A stretch of DNA of 64,000 nucleotides from Balanoglossus misakiensis. Taxonomy: Eukaryota; Hemichordata. This document shows, piece by piece, positions 1 to 10,090 of the stretch. Numbering within the stretch: position 1 is the stretch's first letter; the number at the start of each line of letters is the position of its first letter. A program made the translations under genes and the position numbers. The stretch spans positions 17,980,001 to 18,044,000 of the forward strand of contig CM082577.2 in assembly GCA_040954595.2 (NCBI GenBank), in the 5' to 3' direction. Under the pieces are notes generated by a model, which was given only the letters and a program-made list of their open reading frames with translations, was not told the origin of the DNA and did no database searches.

Positions 1-1455
1 AAATCACCTCAAGGTATTAGTGATTTCTTTGAAATCAGTGCTGGTGTACAACAGGGATCTGTCATTTCTCCTCTTTTATTTTGTTTTTATATTAATGACC
101 TGGAGGAGGCATGAATTGTGGTACAGAAACTGTTGTGTACTCTTATACGTTAAAACTCCTGTACTTGTTATATGCTGACGATTTGTCTTTATTCAGCAGT
201 ACGCCTATTGGTTTGCAGAGACTTTTAAATCGTCTGTATGATTATTGTAAACGTTGGAAATTAACGGTGAACCTTAACAAAACAAAAATAATAGTATTTC
301 GAAAAGGAGGCCGCATAAGAAAAATTGAGAAATGGTTTTGGGGAACAAAGAAAATAGAAGTTGTATCAAAATATAATTACTTAGGGGTTATCTTCTCCAG
401 TTCCGGGATTTGGTATCATGAACATGTTGCAGACCAAGCCAGAAAAGCATTGTTCCCTCTGGAGAGAACTTTATATAAATTCGACGGGCTTCAACCCAAT
501 ATTGCATTTCATATTTTTGACTGTAAGATACTTCGACCTATTCTCCTTTATGGTGGGGCCATTTGGGGGACGTGACTGTCTTGATGTTGAAAAAGTTCAT
601 CATAAATTCTGCAAGTTTTTATTAGGTGTCAACATGAGGAGAATTGGGAAGGTATCCCATTAAAACTTACCTTGATATGGAAATATTACGCTTTTGGATT
701 AGATGTCTTCAGCCTGAATGCCCTGCCATTGTAAATGACTGCTACAAATATCAGTATGATCGAGCAGAAAAGGGTGTAAACTGCTGGGCTTTATATGTAA
801 AGAATTTACTGTATAATTTGGATTTGGTGATTTTTGGATAAATCAGCAAACAATTAATTGCAACTTCTTACTTCAACAATTTAAAGAAAGGAGTTGTGAT
901 ATAGGAATGCAACAATGGCACTCTGAGATTGAGAGTAGCCCTAGACTCCGTACATATATATGTAAACGTCAAAAATACTTTGGAATGTGAAAAATATCTT
1001 AACTGTATTCAAACTACCATTTATCGTAAGGCTTTAGCCTGTCTACAGGTTTCATCTCACAATCTTTTGGTTCAAAAAGGCAGAGAACATGGAATCCCAC
1101 TTGAGGAGAGATTGTGTCCATTTAACTGTAACCGTATAGAGGATGAATTTCACTTCGTCCTTGTTTGCACTAAATATCAAAATATTAGAGCTCGTTTTAT
1201 TCCGCAATTTTATTATACCCCTGTTATCGAATGGAAATTTCTTCGATTATTGCAATCTGAAAATCCAAGCATTTTGGAAAATCTATCCAAGTATGTATTT
1301 CACGCTTTTAAACAGCGTCAGTGTCTCCTTACTGATAGTAACTAGAAATTGTAATTATACTCAGAAACCTCAAGTGACTGTAACTTTTTTCGATATGGAA
1401 ACAGTACATTAAGGCCAGTGGCCTATAGTACCGAATAAACATGATGATGATGAGT
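1..1455 (+). mobile_element. 5'-truncated, frameshifted non-LTR retrotransposon (LINE)
   Basis: This is a decayed LINE reverse transcriptase. The left edge encodes an RT palm segment (GVQQGSVISPLLF, about 43-80), followed after a frameshift near 110 by the catalytic YADD motif (about 171-182) and the NLNKTK / YNYLGVIF thumb region. Further frameshifts lie near 570, 650 and 840. The C-terminal part (929-1345) contains a Cys-rich segment of the kind seen at the C-terminus of many invertebrate LINE ORF2 proteins (CPFNC..IEDEFHFVLVC). The 3' end at about 1440-1453 is a short GAT repeat, as expected for a LINE tail. The 5' part lies outside the window. It is certainly non-functional. The clade is not assigned. 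Confidence 0.9.
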
Positions 1456-2395
1456 CCACAAAAATGCAGTTTTGAGCTCTTTTCTAACGGGGGGAGGGGG
1501 ACACAAAGCGGGGTACTTGCCTCCCCCTACCGATATTGAGTTGATTTGCTTTTGAGTTTATTTAATACAATTCAGCTTTGAGCTCTGCATAAAGCAAAAT
1601 TTTCTAACTTGCGAAGGGGACACCCCCTTCCCACATCCACAACCATGTATTGGCTGGTTTGTCTAGTGTACCAGGCAGCACAGGGCAGGGTGCTTGCCTC
1701 CCCCTACCAATGGTACTTTTCTAACGTACACCCACCCCCTTCACTTCTCTTGATTTACTATGTCTGCCAACTATCGTAAGGCCAAATAAAAAAATAAAAT
1801 TATGCTGTTCTGATTACCCGACCTACCCTAATTTTAGCCCTCCAACCCTAAACTTTTAGAGCTTGTAAACCACAAGTAAAAATAACGATGTCAAATATAC
1901 AAAATTATTGAAAATAGCAAGAATCAAGCAAGAACTATGATGTCATTCTTCTACACTACGGCGGCCAAAGCTATAAAGAAAAATTGCAAAATAAATGTTT
2001 TTCCCTACCTACCCGGTACCTACCCTATTTTTGAAAACCATGCAATCGGAACAGCAAATATTTTTTATTTGGCTTGAATTTTTAGTTTATTCATGTGTTA
2101 TTTTAATTATTAAAATTTATGCATATATGCAAAGTAGGCATGGGAGGTCACTCACTTTTCCATTTCAATGAAGGGGGGGGGGGGGGGTCACCCACTTTTT
2201 GATATCCATAAAATAGAAAATAGAACCCCCCCCCCCCCCCCCCCCCAGGCTGATGAAACTGACCAGTCCCTTACCAGTGTGACCGTGGTATAACTGTGCT
2301 GCAAGGGATTCTGTTCATGAAATATTAAGATGTGTTCTGGAGGAGGCAAGTGTTTACTGAAAATCTGGGAGTAGTGTGACATGAGGTACCGGTTG
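1456..2395. other. Non-genic stretch with G/C tracts
   Basis: No coding exon is recognised. Two short related segments ending in 'cttgcctccccctacc' occur near 1505-1530 and 1690-1710. From about 2145 to 2290 there is a G-tract/C-tract segment ending in 'gaccagtccctta', which has a related copy at 23819-23950 and resembles the ends of the Harbinger-like elements at 27.7-38.3 kb. Confidence 0.6.
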
Positions 2396-2404
2396 ACTTG
2401 CAGG

Positions 2405-2498
2405 CAATCTGATTAAAATCAGATGTAGGGAACGGCGTCGCTGTCGCCATAAAAAAAAAACATGTCGCCGTTCCCTACGTCTGATTTTAATCAGATTG
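2405..2498. mobile_element. MITE, 94 bp, 9-bp target duplication (copy 1)
   Basis: The element begins CAATCTGATTAAAATCAGAT and ends with the inverted complement (one mismatch within about 35 bp of each end), separated by a short A-rich loop. It is flanked on both sides by the 9-bp direct repeat ACTTGCAGG (2396-2404 and 2499-2507). A second copy with its own 9-bp duplication lies at 13151-13262. There is no coding capacity. A 9-bp duplication fits Mutator-like elements, but the superfamily is inferred only from its length. Confidence 0.85.
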
Positions 2499-2873
2499 AC
2501 TTGCAGGCAAATGTATGCACACTACCTGGCTTGGACTGTGAACTGTCGGACTATTTGTGTTCAGAAAAAGCAGCAAATTTGGCCTGTTGCACAGATGTTT
2601 CTTGGTACCAACATGATAGATAATGTTTGAAAAATTTGATTGGGAAATTACAATTTTACATTTGATGCCATGAGCACTGTAAGCAGTCAAGAACTCTCCT
2701 CTCCAATACGAGTGTGATGAATTTACTGATGTGCGAAATTGAGAGGTTCTTAACGCAAACACTAGTAGTTTATTCCTTGCAAATAAGGCAGTATGGAAAA
2801 ATAATGCATGGCAATTAGTTTTTTGGTAAAATTGTGGTTTTATATATCAGTTACATTAAACGTTATCACATTT

Positions 2874-2957
2874 AATGTTGGTTCGAGAGTTGAAAATGTT
2901 GGCCTGAGAGTAGAAATGTTGGTTTGGGTGTTGAAAATGTTGGTTCGCAACTTGAAA
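2874..2957. repeat. Minisatellite, four 20-21 bp units
   Basis: Four adjacent units each begin AATGTTGG and end with a GAA/GTTGAA-like tail, starting at 2874, 2895, 2915 and 2936. They are diverged from each other. Confidence 0.75.
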
Positions 2958-3540
2958 GTGGTGTCTGAAATTTGGCCTTGATTAATTTGTCAAGCCTAGA
3001 TTTGTTTTTGATTGAAATGACTATAGATAGCACTATAGACAGTAGAAGCTGAACTGATCATCTGAACTACAACACTAAATTTTATTTCTGTATTCCAGAA
3101 TAAGACAGGGGCCATGGATCTGAGCACTGGTTGCTTTTTGTCACATTTCTTACAGTGACAGGCATAATTTTCTTGCATTCAAGGCTTTCATTAGCGACCA
3201 TTGGAATTGGAAGATGGCAGACATATGCCCACAACTGCACACTTTCTAACAAGCAGCAAATGACATGAATTATAATTGGTCCCTAAGCAACTGGTATCAT
3301 TTAAAGTAGAATTAGACTTTTTTTTAAAGACACTTATGTCTTAAATCAGCTGCTGTTATCCGGTAACTGACAACTGAGTGATCGTGTATAACTATTTTGT
3401 ACTGGTTTTTATCCTCATTCAGAACATATACAGACATTTTGGGAAACAGTACCAGTACTAGGTAAATTGTTTTAGAAAATGGAATGGTGGCTATGTATTT
3501 AAAGATTTACTTATAGAATCACAGGCGTTCGTATTATTGT
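2958..3540. other. No gene recognised
   Basis: Both strands were read. Only short open frames without recognisable domains were seen and no clear repeat structure. Confidence 0.5.
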
Positions 3541-3544
3541 TGAA

Positions 3545-3990
3545 CGTGTATGCATGACCGTGTGGTTATGGCCGTAGGGCCACCTCTGCACAGACTGCAT
3601 AGAAAAAACACCAAGGTAAGAAAGCTCCTTGCCACTCGATTTTTCAAATCGGCAAAATTCTCAAAATCTGAGCAATTTAGATGATAAAAACTGGTCAGCG
3701 GTCAGGAGGCTCATACAAACAATCTATCGACTGAACTATCTTGCCTAAAACCATACCTTTTAGCGAGAAATCTTCCTGATATCAGCTAGAGACAACACAT
3801 GAACATGCAAATCGTAATATATTGTATCCCCAAGCAGAGGCAAAGTATATGTCATCCGCAAAGGGTTGTATGTGCATGCACATAGTTGCATGTTCATGTG
3901 TTGTGGCGAGCTCTTTGACCTTGGTGTTTTTTCTGTGCAGTCAATGCAGAGGTAGCCACACGGTCGTACATGTACAGTACTCTCACGTTC
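3545..3990. mobile_element. Foldback/MITE-like element
   Basis: An inverted repeat. The left arm, about 3555-3620, contains 'gaccgtgtgg' and 'aaaaaacaccaaggt'. The right arm, about 3918-3985, contains 'accttggtgttttttc' and 'ccacacggtc'. The arms are imperfect and enclose about 300 bp of non-coding DNA. Ends and target duplication were not fixed. Confidence 0.55.
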
Positions 3991-4179
3991 CATGAGTCTT
4001 TGTTGAATAGGCAAGTCATTACAAATTCAACAATAACAAGTATAGAACACCATGTTTTTGAACGATAGGAACGATTTTAATGTACTTGGTGTACTGAAAA
4101 TTCACAAGATAGCCAGCTTTCAGCATACAGCTGAACCATAGCTTGAGGTTTTCCCTGGTTTTGTGTGTGGATGGCAAAA

Positions 4180-4640
4180 CCAGAGCTGCAGGTCCAACAT
4201 ATCCGAATGTGCACAGGTTGCCGAACAGGATTCCTTGCGGGTGCATTGGTACACTATTTCTGCATACATGTATCTGATCTTCCTTTTCTTGCCGATTCAC
4301 CTTCCCATCCAAGTTTTGCTGTTTTCAAAATCACACTATTTAGCAAGATCACCAGTGTATCACAAGTTTTCTTAGTGTGATCACTGGCCGCTGACATCTT
4401 TGAATGGAATGACATAATATATATAGGGAAAACTTGTGATACAAAGGTGATCTCACTAAATTGTGAGATTTTGTCAACAATTTTGGTGCAAAACTGGTGC
4501 GTGATGCATACTGTCGCCGAAAGGAAAGTGACGGATGCGTAGAAAGGCGCTCCCATGCACCCAAACAGAATCCTGTTCAGCAACATGTGCACATTTGGAA
4601 AAGTTGACCTGGTCTTACCGTCTAACCCAAAAACCAACAG
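4180..4640. repeat. Imperfect inverted repeat
   Basis: Segments on both sides of about 4410 are inverted copies. 'tcacaagttttc' near 4361 pairs with 'gaaaacttgtga' near 4427, and 'gtgcattggtacac' / 'aggattcc' on the left have diverged partners on the right. It explains the overlapping short open frames here. The age and class are unknown. Confidence 0.4.
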
Positions 4641-5713
4641 GCGCAAAACATTGAGCTGCTGAACAGCAGTGGCACAGTGAGACTGTGTGCTATCTTTGTC
4701 TTCTTATCCACTGCACTCAAAGGTATAATTTAATAACTAGGACACTTATTATAACCCAGAATACGTCTTGGCGTGTGCAATAGTATGGTTTATTTTGACA
4801 AAATACAGGATTTTGGATAAAAAATAATGGTCGGTCATTCTTTACGTCTTGCGAGAAATTCAATATGGCTGCCAAAACAACTACAAAATATGGCTGGTGA
4901 TCTCTGCGTTTGGAGTTTCGTTGATACTCAGACATGTTATCCGGGTCATCAGAATGTAACCCATACTCTTTATCCGAATATGAAGTTACATGACATCATT
5001 TTCACTAACCGATGCTTTGCTCTGAGTGTAAGCAATATAAGATACTACTAGTAGTCTCACATCCTCACTACTTCAAAGAAAATGGCTAAAATACCATGAG
5101 TTGCCTGTTCTACTCTCTTCCACTGTCTATGGTGTAATGCAATCAGTTATAATTCTGGGAGAATTAAAGTGGCCCATTTTTCTGCAAAGAAGTGAAACTG
5201 GCAACATGCATTTGTGAATCCTAGCTGCCATAGGATTTATCTTGAAAATGTATATTTTGCCAAATTGCAAACTTAAATATCATATCACACTATTTGAACA
5301 AAAACTCTGAGACACTAGTCTTTAACTATCTTGAACCACATTCAAAATTTAGTGTTCTTGTCCTTAAATTGGTTCTGTGATATGATCCAACTGAGTTGAA
5401 TTTATTTTTATTTTTACACAGTGTAACACAGACTGCACACTAACATTTGCTATCTGTTTGATTAATGTAAATAACATATAAAAACTGATGTCCTTGGGAC
5501 CAGACTGGGGGAATACAGGCATGGAAAATTCATCTCATGTATGCAATCATTTCTGTCTACATGTGTCAGCTCACAATAATTATTTTTGATTGCTTATCCT
5601 GACAATATATTAATAAACTTCACATAAAATAAGACATACATGACATAAATACCAGCTACTGTGTTGGTTCAAATTGTTTGAATTATAATTCTAAACAAGT
5701 ATAACTTCAAAAG
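4641..5713. other. No gene recognised
   Basis: AT-rich non-coding sequence without a supported exon or repeat. Confidence 0.5.
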
Positions 5714-5715
5714 TA

Positions 5716-6152
5716 CAGTGCAGCTTAGGAATAGCTTTCCAATTTGCTAACAACGTGCTGACACGGTGTTTATAATGAGCCAACACAGTGTTAGCCTGTG
5801 TGTTCCAAGTGTTACAAAGGTGTGAATCTGTTGGCCCTGGCACTTGGCATTGTTCAGTGTTAGCATGTGCTACAAAGGTGTTAAACCTTGGCGCACCCTA
5901 TTGTTTTGGCACACAGTGTTAGCCTGTGTGTTCCAAGTGTTACAAAGGTGTGAATCTGTTGGCCCTGGCACTTGGCATTGTTCAGTGTTAGCACCTTGGC
6001 GCACCCTATTGTTTTGGAACACCCCAGTTAAACACAAGCCCAATAGGTGCTAATTAGAGCGCCAATAGGGTGCCAACCCAGAGTTGACCCAGTGTTTAAA
6101 CAGAGCTGACCCAGTGTTGGTGCAGTTGGAAAGCTATTCCTAAGCTGCACTG
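5716..6152. mobile_element. TA-flanked TIR element (MITE)
   Basis: The terminal inverted repeats are about 27 bp, beginning CAGTGCAGCTTAGGAATAGC on the left and ending with its exact complement on the right. Both ends are flanked by TA (5714-5715, 6153-6154), as for Tc1/mariner-type insertions. The interior holds an approximately 80-bp direct duplication (from about 5787 and about 5918) built of 'gtgttccaagtgttac'-like text. It has no transposase. Confidence 0.8.
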
Positions 6153-6328
6153 TATCAAGTTGATCTGTGCCTCTGTAGATTGCCATCAAACTGATGAAGT
6201 GTGACTTTCCATATAAGAGTAACTGATGCCAATTGTTGATATCATTTGTTTGATAACATATCACAATCATCACACAAAAATACATGTATTTGATATAAAA
6301 TGTGTTTTAAACATATCAGTATTGCGTC

Positions 6329-7294
6329 TCAGTAGTAATAGACGGGTAACTTTCTACCATCTGTCCTGTCTTCGGCATCTGGCTGTTTTACCTTCTTTTT
6401 TTCAGTTTCATATTCCACAAAGTCATCAAACAGACTTGGCCATGCCTCATTATCATCATAGCCTGTAAAATCTGCACCTACCACCTCTGTGAAGTTCAAG
6501 AACATATTCCAAGTATCTTTGGAGATTCCACGGATTTGTCCCAGAGACAGAAAATTAATCCATCTGTCCAGAATAGGTGGTTCCCGATTTGAAAACACAA
6601 GTTTCCACAGTGGTATGGCTATATCACAAGGTAGAGATCGCTGTCCACCTTCCAAGTCTAACCCAAACTGGAAAGTAAATCTGTAGAGGTCCTTAAATTT
6701 AGCTTCATTTTGCACTTCTTCAAGTAAGTCTGGAAATTTGGCTTGAATGCCACGAATAGAATCTGCTTTGAGAGCCTTACAACCTTCCAAAAATTCCTTT
6801 CGTGTAAATTGGCACATTGTCATTGCTTGGAATTTCCAGGCAAGCACAAGCATAATAACTGCAGCTGGGTCAACTTTTAGGTCTTGACAGAATTGCTCCA
6901 TACCTTCTGCCAGTATACAGTCCTCAGTGTCATCTTTATAGTGATCAAACAAACGGTGTATCTTGGACTCTGAAAAGTCACTCTTGGGTCCAAATGAACG
7001 ACGTCCGCTGTCAAGTCCATTACTTGTCTTTCTCGGGTTGGATGACATCTTTATTCGATCACCACCAAGTTTTTTCTGTGAGCCATTGGAGTAGTGATCT
7101 GTTCCAATACTGTGTACACTGCCCACACTTGATTGTGTCTGTGTGTGTGCAGACTGGGGTAGAGGGGGTCCTGGGTGGGCAGGCACTGTCGTCATAGGAG
7201 GGTATGTTGTTTGAGTTTGTTCTGATGACTTAGGCCCACCATTTTGTTCTGCTGATGGGCTAGGATCCGCACAACTTGAAAGGCACTTGCCCAT
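6329..7294 (-). CDS. DCUN1D3: DCN1-like protein 3 (cullin neddylation cofactor)
   Basis: A 321-residue protein in one coding exon, with ATG at 7292-7294 and TGA at 6329-6331. The start was chosen because it gives MGKCLSSC, an N-myristoylation site (Gly2, Ser6) with nearby Cys residues for acylation. This N-terminus distinguishes DCUN1D3 from other DCN1-like proteins; the frame is open upstream but lacks an ATG there. Residues 25-110 are low-complexity (Ser/Thr/Gln). The potentiating-neddylation (PONY) domain fills about residues 115-300, with LAWKFQAMTMCQFTRKEF, FKDLYRFTFQFG, DTWNMFLNF and EAWPSLFDDFVEYE. In the family this domain binds cullins and the acetylated UBC12 N-terminus to promote NEDD8 transfer, and the lipidated DCUN1D3 form acts at the plasma membrane. 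Family assignment is firm; the localisation is inferred from the motif. Confidence 0.93.
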   Translation of the reverse strand: MGKCLSSCADPSPSAEQNGGPKSSEQTQTTYPPMTTVPAHPGPPLPQSAHTQTQSSVGSVHSIGTDHYSNGSQKKLGGDRIKMSSNPRKTSNGLDSGRRSFGPKSDFSESKIHRLFDHYKDDTEDCILAEGMEQFCQDLKVDPAAVIMLVLAWKFQAMTMCQFTRKEFLEGCKALKADSIRGIQAKFPDLLEEVQNEAKFKDLYRFTFQFGLDLEGGQRSLPCDIAIPLWKLVFSNREPPILDRWINFLSLGQIRGISKDTWNMFLNFTEVVGADFTGYDDNEAWPSLFDDFVEYETEKKKVKQPDAEDRTDGRKLPVYYY

Positions 7295-8142
7295 TGGTAA
7301 AGAAAACTGTGTCAAAGTATAGAAGTCAATTTGTTTTTGTTGAGTTGTCTTTGATGTCACTGTACCATCATTGATTTACAATCAGGAAAGGTGTGTGAAC
7401 ACTTACAAGCTGGAAGATATAAATATAAGAATCCAGTTAGATTTACAGTGCAATACAGAACCATGAGCATTTCGAAAGAATATTTCACAACTGATTTTTT
7501 GATATATAAAATCAAATCATTGTGTATAAAGGAAGTGAATTAAAACAAAAGATACATTGGTCAATTTGAGAAAATATTCTGCTTTGAAGGAAATATTTCT
7601 TGTATGTACAACCTTTACACATTTACACAAGTTATGTATGAATGTTTGTGTTGTGATTACACACATGTAAGCAATACTATAAACTATGATCAAACACTTA
7701 GACTGAACTTCTTCCGTCAGCATGACTAATTCTCCTGCTGAAAGTTTTATAGTACCCCTGCCTCTTTCATTACAAACCAACATGCATGTCAAGTATTAGA
7801 GTAACATGAATACTTAGTGAAATGACAACACTGATTCAGACACAGTCTCACTGATTGAAATTCATGCTGGTCAAGCTATGTCCCAAATAATAGAATATGA
7901 ATGACACTTTGAAGATATTTTAAGGGAATCAAAAATGCAAACCGTTGTTAATGTTCTGTAAAATGGGGCTTTAATCCCTTTCAAGTGACATTTTCTAGTT
8001 GAAGATTTTAAGTTGTTGTTCTGGTTACAGGTAGGTAGTTAGTTTTCTCCCTAACTGAGGATTTCTATTAGATTATCAGCTACATGTAAATACATGTAGC
8101 ACAAGAAATTATACAAAATTTACATAACAATAAGTTACTATG
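7295..8142. other. Upstream flank of the DCUN1D3-like gene
   Basis: No coding exon is recognised. This is the 5' side of the minus-strand gene and may contain its 5' UTR and promoter. On the minus strand a possible acceptor (ggtacag) lies near 7360, so a 5' non-coding exon may be spliced on. No promoter motif is claimed. Confidence 0.4.
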
Positions 8143-8144
8143 TA

Positions 8145-9098
8145 CAGTAAAACCTGTCAAAACCGGACCCTGGTAAAACCGGATCACTGTCCATACCGAA
8201 CGATTTTTTCAGTCCCTGCCCACTCCCATAGACGCCCTGTGTTAAAAAACCTCTGCAGACCGGCCACTGTCTACTGTGGAAACCGGACGGGATTTCGAGC
8301 GAAAACCGGACGGAACGACTGTTTGAAGACGGCATCTTTTCAAGTTTCTTTGTTTTTGCTACATTAAAGATTATGATGAATCACTGTCTTTTGTCTTTTG
8401 AGTTTTGTTTTGACCAATTTAACAAGCAATCAACGGCGTGGAGCTGTCACTCAAGCAAGGCGTGAACGCATTCTATTGTTCGACTCGTTTGTCGCATATT
8501 TTTGACAAGTGGAGTGTCACCGCAGTAATGAGCTCTGTTGTCGGCTGATCAAACATAACGTTTCCCGGTGTCATTTTTTTCGGACGGTCAAAGCTATGAA
8601 GGCACATTCAATCAGAGCGATGTGTGAAATTTTCGGGACATCAAACATACAGGAATGATAAAAGGAGACCCATTCCTTCGAATTTCACCACTTCGTGTTC
8701 GTTCACTATACGAATCACAACGCCGTCTCGCTCTCCATCAAACGTATTCAAACCCTCGATCGACGATGTCTGCCCCACCAGCGAAGCGTAGAAGAAGAGA
8801 ACTTACTCTTTCTGAACTGATTTCATTTGTATTTATTTTTTCGTGATTTTATATGTATGTATACATTTTCTGATGTTTTATTTCATTTCATTAAAGTATC
8901 AAAAAATATAATGACATGTGTTGTTTTGTTGTTGCTATGTGTGCGGGTCGTACGTGCGTATGTATGTATACGGTCGATGTGTGACACACGGCCGGATCGG
9001 AAAACTTTTGACCACGCCCACCCCTCCATACCGGACCACTGTTCAAACCGGACAGATTTCTCAGTCCCCCCAGAGTCCGGTTTTGACAGGTTTTACTG
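8145..9098 (+). mobile_element. Tigger/pogo-like DNA transposon, internally deleted
   Basis: The element has inverted termini beginning CAGTAAAACCTGTCAAAACC, mirrored exactly at the right end, and is flanked by TA (8143-8144, 9099-9100). Subterminal copies of 'aaccgga' recur inside, as in Tigger-type elements. An ATG at 8766 opens a short frame (MSAPPAKRRRRELTLSEL) that resembles the start of the CENP-B-type DNA-binding domain of pogo/Tigger transposases. It stops after about 26 residues. At 954 bp it is far shorter than autonomous elements of this family, so it is non-autonomous. Confidence 0.75.
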
Positions 9099-9169
9099 TA
9101 TTAGGATGTACATGTATGTAAGATCAGTAAAATTGAAAGTACATGTACTGTCATTTCTTTTAATTGTGA

Positions 9170-10090
9170 ATTTTTGGTTTATCCTTGGTAGACATAGTAA
9201 AAATAGCGTCAAGGACACTGTGGTCCCATTTGAGGATTATGCAGAAATAGGTATACATCAGAATAAAAATTACAGGTGACATTGCAAGCAGATATGATCT
9301 TATCACATAGAAATATGGAATGTAAAAAAATAACAAGGAACATGCCCAATAAGCTGTCATGTGTCATTGCAGTCTTACAAGTGGTGCTAGAAATATTTAT
9401 TTTTGACCAAAAATTGTCTGTACAAACACATATGACAAGCAACTTCTTTCAGTCAGCCCTGGAACAGACAGACAGGCACACAGAGATGCTGCCACTGGTA
9501 ATTAAAAAATTAATAGCTGGTGGTCTCTGTCACAGCTGGCCTATTAAAGTTATGTAAACATGTCTAAGTTCGGGGTAACAATTCCTTGTAAATAGTAACT
9601 TTAAAAACAACTGTACAATTGGTTTAGGAAAAGATTTGCTAACCAAAAACAAAGAAACTTACAAACAAATCGCTAAATATTGAATATTTCTGATATCAGA
9701 ATCGAATAAAAATTGCACATAAACATGTATGTGTTATGAAATTGTATCCTAAATTTCAAAGCAATCAGAGAAATAACAAATTTCAAAGCAATCCAACAAG
9801 CAGTTTCACAGAAAATATTTGTTCAAAAGTGGCAAAAACACAAATATGCAAATATCACCAAAAGTGTACAATATCTTACTTCAATCACTACAAGGAACAT
9901 GCCTGCCAAAGTTCAATGCAATATGACAAGCGGTTTCAGAGAAAACAATTTTTGACAAAAATTGGGAAAAATTTCCCCAATAACACATTTATGCAAATAT
10001 CACATTTTTTTAACAACATATAACTTTAGTTACCCCTAGGAACATGCCTACCAAATTGCAAAGCAATCTGGCATGCGGTTTTAAAGAAAA
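9170..10090. repeat. Dispersed repeat with diverged internal units
   Basis: It starts near 'gcgtcaaggacactgtggtcc' text shared with 12176 and 38655. From about 9736 it contains at least three diverged units carrying 'aggaacatgcct' and 'aaagcaat..gacaagcggttt'. Related text recurs at 38870-39070. Non-coding. Confidence 0.6.
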
